Position numbers and translations under genes: made by a program. The notes beneath the pieces are model-generated. The model worked only from the letters and a program-made list of their open reading frames with translations, was not told the origin of the DNA and made no database searches. DNA of 64,000 bases, from positions 248,001-312,000 of the forward strand of contig CAZIPC010000001.1 of NCBI GenBank assembly GCA_964541155.1, read 5' to 3'. Shown here piece after piece: positions 42,357 through 51,452 of this stretch. The DNA is from UBA4416 sp964541155 (GTDB lineage: Bacteria; Bacteroidota; Bacteroidia; B-17B0; Aurantibacillaceae). Numbering within the stretch: the first letter of the stretch is position 1; each line of letters starts with the position of its first letter.

Positions 42357-43247
42357 TTATCTTTTGAATCTATCCGCCAACACTAATTCTTTTGTGCCAT
42401 TTGCATAATCATAAAATCCTTTACCACTTTTTACTCCTAAATGTCCTGCAGTAACCATATTTACTAATAAAGGGCATGGTGCATACTTAGGATTGCCAAA
42501 ACCATCGTATAAAACACGTAAAATATTTAAACACACATCTAATCCAATAAAGTCAGCTAATTGTAACGGCCCCATTGGATGAGCCATTCCTAGCTTCATT
42601 ACAGTATCTATTTCTTCAACTCCAGCAACTCCTTCATATAATGTAATTATTGCTTCATTAATCATTGGCATTAAAATTTTATTTGCTACAAATCCTGGAT
42701 AGTCATTAACTTCTGTAGGAATTTTATTTAATTTCTTAGAAGTTTCCATAATTAATTGACAAACTTCATTGCTTGTAGAATAACCTCTGATAACTTCAAT
42801 TAATTTCATCACAGGAACAGGATTCATAAAATGCATTCCAATAACTTTATCTGCACGCTTAGTAACAGATGCTATTTGGGTAATGGAAATAGAAGATGTA
42901 TTACTTGCCAGAATAGTATGAGGAGGACATATTTCATCTAATTGTTTAAAAATAGCCAGTTTTACATTTACATTTTCACTAGCCGCTTCAACAACTAAAT
43001 CAGCATTTTTTGCACCTTCTTCTAATTTTGTAAATGTTTTTATATTTGCTAAAGTTGCTGTTTTATCAGCTTCTGTAACTGTTCCCTTTGCAACTTGTCT
43101 ATCAATATTTTTAGCAATTGTAGCTAATGCTTTTTGAAGTGCAATATCGCTAATATCTACTAAGTTAACAGAATAACCAAATTGTGCAAATACATGAGCA
43201 ATTCCGTTTCCCATTGTACCACTACCTATAACTGTAATATTTTTCAT
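42357..43247 (-). CDS. 3-hydroxybutyryl-CoA dehydrogenase
   Basis: A 296-residue NAD-dependent 3-hydroxyacyl-CoA dehydrogenase. The N-terminal Rossmann loop is VIGSGTMGNGIAHVFAQFG. ASNTSSISIT and MHFMNPVPVMKLIEVIRG carry the substrate and catalytic His region. The C-terminal helical domain has DYPGFVANKILMPMINEA and GPLQLADFIGLDVC. It is a single-domain protein, as in butyrate-type or PHB-linked metabolism and also in beta-oxidation. It is 37 bp upstream of the pRiA4b-like gene on the same strand. Confidence 0.94.
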   Translation of the reverse strand: MKNITVIGSGTMGNGIAHVFAQFGYSVNLVDISDIALQKALATIAKNIDRQVAKGTVTEADKTATLANIKTFTKLEEGAKNADLVVEAASENVNVKLAIFKQLDEICPPHTILASNTSSISITQIASVTKRADKVIGMHFMNPVPVMKLIEVIRGYSTSNEVCQLIMETSKKLNKIPTEVNDYPGFVANKILMPMINEAIITLYEGVAGVEEIDTVMKLGMAHPMGPLQLADFIGLDVCLNILRVLYDGFGNPKYAPCPLLVNMVTAGHLGVKSGKGFYDYANGTKELVLADRFKR

Positions 43248-43404
43248 TTTAAAGATGTTTTTTAATGTTTTGTAAAATAAAGAATGATCTTTTTTTTAGC
43301 GATGTAAATCTAAAATCTGTTAGTCATAAATACAAATAGAGTTTTAAACGTTTTATAACTATTAATTTGATAACTTATTTTTTTATAAAATTAATTTAAA
43401 CCCA

Positions 43405-43412
43405 TATATTTG
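43405..43412 (+). promoter_or_regulatory. -7 element of the gcvH promoter
   Basis: TATATTTG, 35 bp before the ATG. The upstream 150 bp shows no recognisable glycine riboswitch. Confidence 0.4.
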
Positions 43413-43447
43413 TGAAAAACTAGCACTAAAATATAAAAAACAATCAT

Positions 43448-43828
43448 ATGAATTTTCCATCAGAATTAAAGTACACTAAAGATCACGAATGGGTTCGTGT
43501 AGAAGGTAATGTAGCAACTATTGGTATTACTGATTTTGCTCAAAAAGAATTAGGAGACATCGTTTACGTTGATGTTACTACAATTGGTGAAACAGTTGCT
43601 AAAGAAGAGATATTTGGAACAGTAGAAGCTGTAAAAACTGTTTCTGATTTATTTATGCCAATTTCTGGTAAAGTTCTAGAAATGAATAAAGACATTGATA
43701 GTTCTCCAGAATCTGTAAACTCTGATCCATACGGAAAAGGATGGATGATTAAAGCTAGTATAGATAATGAAGCAGAATTAGCAGACTTATTATCGGCTGA
43801 TGCATATAAAACGTTAATTGGAGCTTAA
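43448..43828 (+). CDS. gcvH: Glycine cleavage system H protein
   Basis: A 126-residue lipoyl carrier that shuttles the aminomethyl group between the P, T and L proteins of glycine cleavage. The lipoylated lysine is Lys63 in GTVEAVKTVSDLFMP. ELKYTKDHEWVRVEGNVATI is the standard N-terminus. Length and all family features are normal. The other gcv genes are not nearby, as is common in Bacteroidota. A terminator lies between it and the vanZ-like gene. Confidence 0.97.
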   Translation: MNFPSELKYTKDHEWVRVEGNVATIGITDFAQKELGDIVYVDVTTIGETVAKEEIFGTVEAVKTVSDLFMPISGKVLEMNKDIDSSPESVNSDPYGKGWMIKASIDNEAELADLLSADAYKTLIGA

Positions 43829-43846
43829 TCTTTATTAACTATGTAT

Positions 43847-43875
43847 AAAACCTTCTGCATTTGCGGAAGGTTTTT
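43847..43875 (+). terminator. Terminator after gcvH
   Basis: AAACCTTCTGC and GCGGAAGGTTT pair with one mismatch around an ATTT loop, followed by Ts. It lies in front of the chosen vanZ start, supporting that later start. Confidence 0.75.
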
Positions 43876-43882
43876 GTTTTTT

Positions 43883-44272
43883 ATGAAAAACATCATTTTA
43901 AAACATATCTTAACCGTATCTATATTATGGACAATAATAATATTAATATTATGTAGTACTCCAGGTCAATACATACCATCTACTAACTGGCTTGAATTAT
44001 TAAATTTTGATAAGATTGTACATGCTAGTATTTTCTTTATACTTACAAATCTTTGGTTAATTTATTTGTATACTAGTCTTAAATTAAATTTAAAAAATAT
44101 CATAGTCACAGTCATTTTATGTATACTTTATGGGGGATTACTTGAGTTTTTTCAATCAAGTTTATTTTATAATAGAAGTGGAGATTGGTTAGATTTTTTT
44201 GCCAACACATTTGGATGCTTTACTGGATTGTTTTTTTTTACTACAATCAAAAACAAGTCAAATATTTCATAA
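43883..44272 (+). CDS. VanZ family membrane protein
   Basis: About 129 residues from the ATG at 43883. An ATG at 43841 is in frame but would place the gcvH terminator within the coding sequence and add an odd Cys-rich start. Four hydrophobic segments are present. The VanZ signature includes FDKIVHASIFFILTNLWLIY (conserved KxxH) and GGLLEFFQSSLFYNRSGDWL followed by DFFANTFGCFTG (ExxQ...R..D..N). VanZ-like proteins are small membrane proteins of uncertain function. It commonly follows gcvH in Bacteroidota, as far as I know. Confidence 0.85.
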   Translation: MKNIILKHILTVSILWTIIILILCSTPGQYIPSTNWLELLNFDKIVHASIFFILTNLWLIYLYTSLKLNLKNIIVTVILCILYGGLLEFFQSSLFYNRSGDWLDFFANTFGCFTGLFFFTTIKNKSNIS

Positions 44273-44353
44273 AACATCCTATTTATAAAATTTATAAACT
44301 TTCAATTTTTTTTGATTTTAATATATTAAATTCGCATTTATAAAAAAAACTCT

Positions 44354-45304
44354 ATGTCAACAACTACTGAACATATTAAATGTTTAATTATAGGATCCGG
44401 TCCTGCTGGATACACTGCTGCTATATATGCCTCTCGTGCCGATTTAAAACCAGTATTATACACAGGTTTAACACCTGGTGGTCAATTAACAGAAACTACT
44501 GAAGTTGATAATTTTCCTGGATATCCAAAAGGTGTTACAGGGCCAGCTCTTATGGAAGATTTAAAAGCACAAGCAGAACGTTTTGGAACACAAGTAAGAT
44601 TTGGTCTTGCAACAAAAGCTGATTTAACTTCTAATCCAAAAAGAATTTGGATAGATGAAACAACAGAAATTACAGCTGATTCAGTAATTATATCAACAGG
44701 TGCTTCGGCAAAATGGCTTGGCTTAGAAAATGAAACACGTTTACGAATGAATGCAGGGGGAGTTTCGGCGTGCGCTGTTTGTGATGGTTTTTTTTATAAA
44801 GGACAAGAAGTTGCAATTGTTGGAGCAGGAGACACTGCAGCAGAAGAAGCAACTTATTTATCTAAATTATGTAAAAAAGTATACATGATTGTTCGAAAAG
44901 GAGAAATGCGCGCCAGTAAAGCGATGCAACATAGAGTAAAAAACACTGAAAATATTGAAATAGTATATAACAGCGAAACTCATGATATTTTAGGTAAAGA
45001 AATGGTTGAAGGTGTTATTGTAAAAAATAGCTTAACAAATGAATTAAGAACATTACATGTAACTGGTTTTTTTGTTGCTATTGGTCACAAACCTAATACT
45101 GATATATTTAAAGGTCAAATTAATATGGACGATTTAGGTTATATTGATGTAATTGCTGGCTCTACAAAAACAAATATAGAAGGCGTATTTGCAGTTGGTG
45201 ACTGTGCAGATAAAACATATAGACAAGCAATTACTGCCGCTGGAAGTGGATGCATGGGTGCCTTAGATGCTGAAAGATATTTAGCAGAAACAGGTAAACA
45301 CTAA
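44354..45304 (+). CDS. trxB: Thioredoxin-disulfide reductase
   Basis: A 316-residue FAD/NADPH flavoenzyme that reduces thioredoxin. FAD-binding IIGSGPAGYTAAIYASRA is at residues about 12-29, and TPGGQLTETTEVDNFPG follows. The redox pair is Cys140 and Cys143 in SACAVCDGFFYKG. The NADPH loop is IVGAGDTAAEEATYLS, and VFAVGDCADKTYRQA closes the FAD site. Full length. It stands alone between the vanZ-like and MORN-type genes. Confidence 0.96.
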   Translation: MSTTTEHIKCLIIGSGPAGYTAAIYASRADLKPVLYTGLTPGGQLTETTEVDNFPGYPKGVTGPALMEDLKAQAERFGTQVRFGLATKADLTSNPKRIWIDETTEITADSVIISTGASAKWLGLENETRLRMNAGGVSACAVCDGFFYKGQEVAIVGAGDTAAEEATYLSKLCKKVYMIVRKGEMRASKAMQHRVKNTENIEIVYNSETHDILGKEMVEGVIVKNSLTNELRTLHVTGFFVAIGHKPNTDIFKGQINMDDLGYIDVIAGSTKTNIEGVFAVGDCADKTYRQAITAAGSGCMGALDAERYLAETGKH

Positions 45305-45340
45305 CTTGTAAATATAATTTTAATTCTATTTTTAGCTATT

Positions 45341-46075
45341 ATGGTTTTTAAAAAATTGATATACTCTTTTTTATTAATTATCATCACGTATAATAGCTTT
45401 TCACAATCTTTTTCTTCACAAATTCCTCAATTAAAAAGGTATAAACCTGAAGAAATTATAGATCCAGATTATGGTATTATTAGATATAATAAACTAGTGC
45501 CTATGATGGGTGGAGACTCAATGAGATACACTAAAGATGGTTATAATGCTCAAGGATGGCAAGAAGATTTTTATATAAGTGGTAAATTATTACATAAAGG
45601 TTTTTATGTAGATGGTTTTATTAAAATTTTTAAAAATTATTACGAAAATGGTCAAATTGAACGAGCATTTTCTTCATCAGATTTAAAACATGCAAAACTA
45701 GAAATATATTATGATAATGGTAATATCCGTTCTACTATAAATTATTTTCAAGGGAATCCTCAAAATCAATACGATTATTTTAAAAATGGGCTACCTGAAT
45801 ACGTTGAAGAAAACGATAAACACATGGAGTTTTTGTATAAAAGAAATTCTTTTTTTGAAAATGGATTACCCGCTTCTTTATTTGAATTAATTGATAAAAA
45901 AACTAAAACATACATAAAAAAAGAATTTTATTTAAATGGCAAAATTAAAGAAGAAGGAATGATGATTTTAAGACCAGAGTTAGGTGATTATCAAAAACAA
46001 GGGACTTGGAATTTTTACAATGAAAAAGGTAATTTAATCAAAACAGAAAATTATCATCGTGGAGAGAAAGAATAA
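45341..46075 (+). CDS. MORN-repeat (YwqK-like) secreted protein
   Basis: A 244-residue protein with a signal peptide of about 20 residues. Repeats of the MORN/YwqK type follow: WQEDFYISGKLLHKGFY, FKNYYENGQIERAFS, LEIYYDNGNIRSTINYF, YDYFKNGLPEYVEE and EFYLNGKIKEEGMM, each with a Gly-containing turn. Proteins annotated as YwqK family antitoxin in Bacteroidota share this layout, but a toxin partner is not evident and the protein is exported, so an antitoxin role is doubtful. A bidirectional terminator follows. Confidence 0.75.
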   Translation: MVFKKLIYSFLLIIITYNSFSQSFSSQIPQLKRYKPEEIIDPDYGIIRYNKLVPMMGGDSMRYTKDGYNAQGWQEDFYISGKLLHKGFYVDGFIKIFKNYYENGQIERAFSSSDLKHAKLEIYYDNGNIRSTINYFQGNPQNQYDYFKNGLPEYVEENDKHMEFLYKRNSFFENGLPASLFELIDKKTKTYIKKEFYLNGKIKEEGMMILRPELGDYQKQGTWNFYNEKGNLIKTENYHRGEKE

Positions 46076-46095
46076 TAATTAATATATTGTAAAAT

Positions 46096-46128
46096 AAAAA
46101 AGCCCTTTAAATATTTAAGGGCTTTTTT
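46096..46128. terminator. Bidirectional terminator between the MORN-type gene and pckA
   Basis: AAAAGCCCTTTAAA and TTTAAGGGCTTTT form a long stem, with A-run and T-run on the two sides, between convergent genes. Confidence 0.85.
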
Positions 46129-46147
46129 GTTAATAAAGAAATATATT

Positions 46148-47761
46148 TTAAGCTTCTTGAGCAATTTTAGGAGCTGCTGATAAAATCTCTTCATTTGCAG
46201 CAGATGCATATTGCTCGAAATTTTTAATAAATTGTTCAGCTAAATTTTTAGCTTTTGCATCGTAAGCAGATTTATCTGCCCAAGAATTACGAGGATCTAA
46301 TAACTCACTTGGAACATCTTTACATGTTTTAGGAAATTTTAATCCAAAGAAATTAGTAGTGCCCATTTCAACTTTATCTAACTCTCCGTTTAAAGCAGCA
46401 GTTATTAAAGCACGGGTATATGATAATTTAATACGATTTCCTACTCCATAGGAACCACCAACCCAGCCAGTATTTAAAAGCCAAACGTTTACATTATGTT
46501 TCTTTAATTTTTCTCCTAATAACTCGGCATATTTAGTAGGGTGTAAAGGCAAGAATGCTTTCCCAAAACATGCAGAAAAAGTTGTTGTTGGTTCTGTAAT
46601 TCCCATTTCGGTACCTGCAACCTTAGCTGTATATCCAGAAATAAAATTATACATGGCTTGACCTGTGTTTAGCTTAGAAATTGGAGGTAAAACACCAAAA
46701 GCATCACATGTTAAAAAGAAAATATTTTTAGGAATGTCTCCAACTGCCGGAGTAACAGCATTATCAATATAATTTGCAGGATAACTCACACGTGTATTTT
46801 CTGTTCGCGAAATATCTGCATAATTAACAGTAGTCGTTCCTTCATAATAATTTATATTTTCTAATAATGACCCAAATTTGATAGCATTAAAAATTTGAGG
46901 TTCTTTTTCTGCAGTTAAATCAACACATTTAGCATAACATCCCCCCTCAAAATTAAATACAGAATTATCAGCCCAACCGTGTTCATCATCTCCAATTAAT
47001 TTACGATTAGGGTCTGCAGATAAAGTAGTTTTTCCTGTTCCTGATAAGCCAAAGAAAATAGCTGTATCTCCATCTTTTCCAATGTTTGCAGAACAATGCA
47101 TTGAAAGAACTTTTTTCTCATGAGGTAGAATATAATTTAATACAGAAAAAATTGATTTTTTAATTTCTCCTGTATAACCTGTTCCTCCAATTAAAATTGT
47201 TTTTTTAGTGAAATTAATAATAGCAAAATTGTGCTGACGAGTCCCATCAATTTTAGGATCAGCCATAAAGCCAGGAGCATTAATAATTAACCAATCGTGT
47301 TTAAACGTTTTAATCTCTTCAGTTGTAGGGCGTAAAAATAAATTAGAAGAAAATAAGTTAGCCCAAGGAGTTTCATTTACAACACGAATATTTATTCTAA
47401 AAGATGGATCTGCACAAGCGTAGGCATCTCTAATCCAAATTTCTTTTTTTCCTAAATATGCTAACATACGATTATGTAAAGCATCAAACTTATCTGATTC
47501 AAAACGATTATTTACATCTCCCCACCATACACTATCTTTTGTATTTTCATCATAAACCACAAATTTATCTTTAGGAGAACGACCAGTAAATTCACCCGTA
47601 TCAATAGCTAAAGCTCCAACATCAGTTAATACACCTTGTCCACGAATAATAGTTTCTTCAACCAGTTCTGATGGATGCAAATTCCAATAAGCCATTTCAA
47701 CATTAGCAAGGCCTAATTGGGCAACAGAAGCATCTTGTGCTTTTAATCCAATTTCGTTCAT
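46148..47761 (-). CDS. pckA: Phosphoenolpyruvate carboxykinase (ATP)
   Basis: A 537-residue gluconeogenic enzyme making PEP from oxaloacetate and ATP. The kinase-1a loop is FFGLSGTGKTTLSADP (about residue 245), the metal motif is GDDEHGW, and IDTGEFTGRSPKDKF is near the N-terminus. The ATG at 47761 is chosen. An in-frame extension to 47836 would add 25 unrelated residues and run through a hairpin and a -7 element. Cluster placement suggests a monocistronic gene. Confidence 0.96.
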   Translation of the reverse strand: MNEIGLKAQDASVAQLGLANVEMAYWNLHPSELVEETIIRGQGVLTDVGALAIDTGEFTGRSPKDKFVVYDENTKDSVWWGDVNNRFESDKFDALHNRMLAYLGKKEIWIRDAYACADPSFRINIRVVNETPWANLFSSNLFLRPTTEEIKTFKHDWLIINAPGFMADPKIDGTRQHNFAIINFTKKTILIGGTGYTGEIKKSIFSVLNYILPHEKKVLSMHCSANIGKDGDTAIFFGLSGTGKTTLSADPNRKLIGDDEHGWADNSVFNFEGGCYAKCVDLTAEKEPQIFNAIKFGSLLENINYYEGTTTVNYADISRTENTRVSYPANYIDNAVTPAVGDIPKNIFFLTCDAFGVLPPISKLNTGQAMYNFISGYTAKVAGTEMGITEPTTTFSACFGKAFLPLHPTKYAELLGEKLKKHNVNVWLLNTGWVGGSYGVGNRIKLSYTRALITAALNGELDKVEMGTTNFFGLKFPKTCKDVPSELLDPRNSWADKSAYDAKAKNLAEQFIKNFEQYASAANEEILSAAPKIAQEA

Positions 47762-47789
47762 TTTAAAAGAATTTAATTTTGTTAGGGTA

Positions 47790-47797
47790 CAAAAGTA
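47790..47797 (-). promoter_or_regulatory. -7 element of the pckA promoter
   Basis: TACTTTTG on the minus strand, 28 bp before the ATG. It lies next to the T-tract of the upstream terminator. Confidence 0.4.
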
Positions 47798-47799
47798 TA

Positions 47800-47830
47800 A
47801 AAAAAATCGAGTCAGATTTGACTCGATTTT
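47800..47830 (-). terminator. Terminator upstream of pckA
   Basis: AATCGAGTCA and TGACTCGATT form a 10-bp hairpin; on the minus strand it is followed by a T-run. It should end transcripts of the smpB and lipoprotein genes. Confidence 0.8.
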
Positions 47831-47910
47831 CCACAATTAATTGATGAAAACTTCTATTTTGTTGAAAAAAATAACGAATATAAGTTGTAATACAAATAAT
47901 TATTACAAAA

Positions 47911-48318
47911 TTATCTTCCTTTGTGAGTACATTCTGCATTTTCTGTTAAAAGCATTATATCACTTCCTTCTGATATTTTTTTTATGTCTTCTATAAAACT
48001 AAATAATTCTTTTTTTGTGCTTAATTCTGTTAGCATAAAACAATAATCGGTTTCTCCTTCTCGACCCCAATTAACTGTTTTATAATCCAATTTTACCTGT
48101 TTAGAATTAAGGTAATTCAAAAATCGTTCTTTTCTTACTTTATCAGTACCGCTACCCTTACTAATAAAAGAAACGATTAATCGATAGGTTAGAGAATTAG
48201 AAGGCGTATTAGTTATTAAATCAATTTTATTTTCAGAAGAGGAAGCGCTATTTTTTTTTGTTTTACATGAAGCACACGCTAAACTAATAATCGAAGCTAA
48301 AAAAAATATTTTTTTCAT
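47911..48318 (-). CDS. Hypothetical lipoprotein
   Basis: A 135-residue protein with a lipoprotein signal (MKKIFFLASIISLACASC, Cys18 as the lipidated residue) and a Ser/Lys-rich linker. A soluble domain of about 100 residues follows (SLTYRLIVSFISKGSG onward) with two late Cys, in YCFML and AECTH. I do not recognise a family. It is 14 bp downstream of smpB and ends before a terminator, so it is likely in the smpB transcript. Confidence 0.65.
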   Translation of the reverse strand: MKKIFFLASIISLACASCKTKKNSASSSENKIDLITNTPSNSLTYRLIVSFISKGSGTDKVRKERFLNYLNSKQVKLDYKTVNWGREGETDYCFMLTELSTKKELFSFIEDIKKISEGSDIMLLTENAECTHKGR

Positions 48319-48332
48319 AATAATATGTTAAG

Positions 48333-48791
48333 TTATTTAAATTTTCTATCCAATTCTCGATTTAAATCTTTTGTTTTTAAATCTTCTCTTTTATCAAATT
48401 GTTTTTTTCCTTTTGCTACTGCTATTTCTATTTTAGCATAGCCATTATCCGAAGTGAATAAAAGGGTAGGTATAATCGTTAATCCTTTATCCATCATTTT
48501 TTTTTGTATTTTGTGTAATTCTTGACGATTTAGCAATAATTTGCGTTCTCTGGTTGGTTCATGATTGTATAAATTACCCTCAGTATATATACTAATATTT
48601 AAATTTTTTATATACAACTCGTCATTTCTGAAATAACAAAAACTATCAACTAAAGAAGCTTTTCCTTCTCTAATTGCCTTAATTTCAGTACCAACTAGTA
48701 CTATACCTGCTGTATAAGTTTCTATAAAAGTATAGTCGAAAGTAGCTCTGCGATTTTTGATTGAAATTTTTTGCTGTATATTCGGTTTCAA
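48333..48791 (-). CDS. smpB: SsrA-binding protein
   Basis: A 152-residue protein that binds tmRNA and directs it to stalled ribosomes (trans-translation). Conserved segments: RRATFDYTFIETYTAGIVL, GTEIKAIREGKASLVDSF, YNHEPTRERKLLLNRQEL and the C-terminal basic tail GKKQFDKREDLKTKDLNREL. The start must be TTG at 48791, because an in-frame TAA precedes it and no ATG is nearby. The tmRNA gene is not in the window. A -7 element lies upstream. Confidence 0.94.
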   Translation of the reverse strand: MKPNIQQKISIKNRRATFDYTFIETYTAGIVLVGTEIKAIREGKASLVDSFCYFRNDELYIKNLNISIYTEGNLYNHEPTRERKLLLNRQELHKIQKKMMDKGLTIIPTLLFTSDNGYAKIEIAVAKGKKQFDKREDLKTKDLNRELDRKFK

Positions 48792-48818
48792 TTATTTTGA
48801 TTTAAAAATTAACAAGCA

Positions 48819-48826
48819 CAAAGATA
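48819..48826 (-). promoter_or_regulatory. -7 element of the smpB promoter
   Basis: TATCTTTG on the minus strand, 27 bp before the TTG start, in the short divergent region shared with the GNAT gene. Confidence 0.4.
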
Positions 48827-48843
48827 CATAAATACTTGTAGTG

Positions 48844-49332
48844 ATGGTATACTTAAAAAAAGCAAAAGAAAAAGATTTAGAAACAATTGCAAAACTAGCA
48901 CATAACATATGGAATAATCATTATATCGAAATAATTGGAAAAAATCAAGTTGATTACATGCTTGAAAAAATATATAATCTTAATAGTTTAATAGAGCAAT
49001 TAAATATAAAAAAACATAATTTTTATTTAATAAAAAATGATAAAGAAGCAATTGGTTTTTTATCAATTAGTTCAGAAAATAATAGCGATTATTTTATTCA
49101 TAAATTTTATATTGACAAAAATTATTCTAACAAAGGAATTGGAACTTTAATACTTGATTTATTGATTAAAGAGGTTAATCCTAAGTCTTTGATTCTTACT
49201 GTAAATAGACAAAATTTTAAATCAATAAATTTTTATTTTAAAAATGGTTTTATAATAAATAAAGTAGAAGATTTTGACATAGGTAATGGATATCAGATGA
49301 ATGATTTTGTAATGATTAAACAAATTCAATAA
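48844..49332 (+). CDS. GNAT family N-acetyltransferase
   Basis: About 162 residues from the ATG at 48844 (a GTG one codon earlier is also possible). The acetyl-CoA loop is near DKNYSNKGIGTLILDLLI (RxxGxG/A-like, here NKGIG). The C-terminal VNRQNFKSINFYFKNGFII is the standard final motif. Substrate unknown; the fold call is good. It is divergent from smpB. Confidence 0.85.
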   Translation: MVYLKKAKEKDLETIAKLAHNIWNNHYIEIIGKNQVDYMLEKIYNLNSLIEQLNIKKHNFYLIKNDKEAIGFLSISSENNSDYFIHKFYIDKNYSNKGIGTLILDLLIKEVNPKSLILTVNRQNFKSINFYFKNGFIINKVEDFDIGNGYQMNDFVMIKQIQ

Positions 49333-49460
49333 ACTATTATAATATTTTTTAAAAATATCTAAAAACAATTGAGTTTATTAACGTTTTGATTTTTATATCT
49401 CTATAAAAAGCTTTCAAATATGACTTAATTTTTATTATATTTAACCTTTTTAACAGCATT

Positions 49461-50135
49461 ATGGAATACAATACACAGCTCCCTAAACTAGAAATCCCAG
49501 AGTATGGAAGAAATATTCAAGTAATGATTGATCATTGCGTTACTATTGAAGATAGGGAAGAACGAAATAAATGTGCAAGAGCTATCATTCAAATCATGGG
49601 ACAACTAAATCCACATTTACGTGATATAGCTGATTTTACTCATAAATTATGGGATCATTTATTTTTAATTTCTAAATTTCAATTAGATGTGGATTCTCCA
49701 TATCCAAAACCTAATGCCGAAACATTTACTACTAAACCAAAAACTGTTTCATACCCTGCAAATAAAATAAGATACAAACATTATGGTAAAACCATTGAAC
49801 GTATTATAGATGTTGCAAAAACATACCAAGAAGGACCTGAAAAAAAAGAACTATCGCGATTAATTGCAAATCACTTAAAAAAATCTTATGTAAACTGGAA
49901 TAAAGATTCTGTAACTGATGATGTTATTTTTAAGCAATTTAAAGAAATGACAAATAACGAATTAGTTATTGATGAATCAGCCGCATTAACTCATGCCAAT
50001 GAATTGAGAAACAAAAATCATAATAATCAAATGCCTATTACGGTTAATGCTGGTGGAAATAATAAAAACAGACATAAGAAAAATAATAAAAATAAATTTA
50101 AACACAGAAACAACAATAACCGACCAACATCATAA
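49461..50135 (+). CDS. DUF4290 domain-containing protein
   Basis: A 224-residue cytoplasmic protein of a Bacteroidota-specific family: LEIPEYGRNIQVMIDHC, DREERNKCARAIIQIMG, FTHKLWDHLFLISKF are family hallmarks. The last 40 residues are Asn/Lys-rich (NNKNRHKKNNKNKFKHR) and probably disordered, perhaps RNA- or membrane-binding by charge. It lies 3 bp before murA, an order conserved across Bacteroidota as I know it, so a role near cell-wall synthesis is a reasonable inference. Confidence 0.88.
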   Translation: MEYNTQLPKLEIPEYGRNIQVMIDHCVTIEDREERNKCARAIIQIMGQLNPHLRDIADFTHKLWDHLFLISKFQLDVDSPYPKPNAETFTTKPKTVSYPANKIRYKHYGKTIERIIDVAKTYQEGPEKKELSRLIANHLKKSYVNWNKDSVTDDVIFKQFKEMTNNELVIDESAALTHANELRNKNHNNQMPITVNAGGNNKNRHKKNNKNKFKHRNNNNRPTS

Positions 50136-50138
50136 TTT

Positions 50139-51449
50139 ATGGCCATTTTTGAAGTTACAGGAGGAAAGCAATTAAAAGGAGATATCATTCCGCAAGGAGC
50201 AAAAAACGAAGCATTACAAATTTTGTGTGCAGTATTATTAACACCCGAAAAAGTAACAATTAGTAATATTCCTGATATTGTAGACATTAACAAACTAATT
50301 GACCTATTACGTGATTTAGGAGTTAAAGTTGAAAAAACAGGACATGAACAATACACCTTTCAATCAGATGAAATAAAAGTTGATTATTTAGTTTCAGAAG
50401 AATTTAAAAAGAAAGGTGGGGGGCTACGAGGTTCTACAATGATTATTGGTCCGATGTTAGCTCGATTTGGAGTAGCATATATGCCAAAACCAGGAGGTGA
50501 TAAAATAGGAAGAAGAAGAATGGATACTCACTTTATTGGCTTTGAAAACTTAGGAGCAAAATTCGAGTATGATCATGATAATGAAAACTTTAAAGTTTCA
50601 GCAAAGAAACTAAAAGGTGCTTATATGCTTCTTGATGAAGCATCTGTTACAGGAACTGCAAATATTGTAATGGCAGCTGTTTTAGCGGAAGGTATTACAA
50701 CTATATATAATGCCGCTTGCGAACCATATTTACAACAATTATGTAAAATGTTAAATGCAATGGGAGCTAAAATTTCTGGAGTTGGCTCTAATTTATTAAC
50801 TATTGAAGGCGTTACTTCTTTAAAAGGCACTCATCATCGTATTTTACCTGATATGATTGAAATAGGTTCTTTTATTGGAATGGCAGCAATGACTCAATCT
50901 GAAATTACAATTAAAGATGTATCATATGATAATTTAGGTTGTATACCAAAAGTGTTTTCTAGATTAGGAATACAAATGGAACGAAGAGGTGATGATATTT
51001 ATATACCTTCTCAAGAACATTATGAAATAGATACATTTATTGATGGGTCAATGCTAACTGTTGCAGATGCTATTTGGCCAGGATTTACACCTGATTTATT
51101 AAGTATTATTTTAGTAACTGCCACTCAAGCGCGTGGTAATATTTTAGTACACCAAAAAATGTTTGAAAGTAGATTGTTTTTTGTTGATAAACTTATAGAT
51201 ATGGGCGCTCAAATAATTTTATGTGACCCCCATCGTGCAACAGTTATGGGCTTAGATCGTAAAGTACAGTTACGTGCCATACAAATGGCATCTCCTGATA
51301 TTAGAGCAGGAGTTGCGTTACTTATAGCTGCTATGAGTGCAAAAGGAAAAAGTACTATTTTTAATATCAATCAAATTGATAGAGGTTATCAAAATATTGA
51401 CAGTCGTTTAAATGCTATTGGTGCTGAAATTATTAGAAAAAACAATTAA
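50139..51449 (+). CDS. murA: UDP-N-acetylglucosamine 1-carboxyvinyltransferase (Asp-type active site)
   Basis: A 436-residue enzyme for the first committed step of peptidoglycan synthesis, adding enolpyruvate from PEP to UDP-GlcNAc. The N-terminal GGKQLKGDIIPQGAKNEAL and the six-fold repeat layout are clear. The active-site loop reads MPKPGGDKIGRRR: Asp121 takes the place of the usual Cys115 of E. coli MurA. Asp-type MurA enzymes are active but naturally insensitive to fosfomycin. It is cotranscribed with the DUF4290 gene (3 bp) and the thioredoxin lipoprotein gene (3 bp). Confidence 0.95.
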   Translation: MAIFEVTGGKQLKGDIIPQGAKNEALQILCAVLLTPEKVTISNIPDIVDINKLIDLLRDLGVKVEKTGHEQYTFQSDEIKVDYLVSEEFKKKGGGLRGSTMIIGPMLARFGVAYMPKPGGDKIGRRRMDTHFIGFENLGAKFEYDHDNENFKVSAKKLKGAYMLLDEASVTGTANIVMAAVLAEGITTIYNAACEPYLQQLCKMLNAMGAKISGVGSNLLTIEGVTSLKGTHHRILPDMIEIGSFIGMAAMTQSEITIKDVSYDNLGCIPKVFSRLGIQMERRGDDIYIPSQEHYEIDTFIDGSMLTVADAIWPGFTPDLLSIILVTATQARGNILVHQKMFESRLFFVDKLIDMGAQIILCDPHRATVMGLDRKVQLRAIQMASPDIRAGVALLIAAMSAKGKSTIFNINQIDRGYQNIDSRLNAIGAEIIRKNN

Positions 51450-51452
51450 ATA

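Noticed and set aside
43248..43447. Possible glycine riboswitch before gcvH
   Set aside because: The region is AT-rich and lacks the paired-aptamer conserved blocks; only a -7 element is visible.
45341..46075. Antitoxin role for the YwqK/MORN-like protein
   Set aside because: It has a signal peptide and no toxin gene beside it, so the antitoxin label sometimes given to the family is not supported here.
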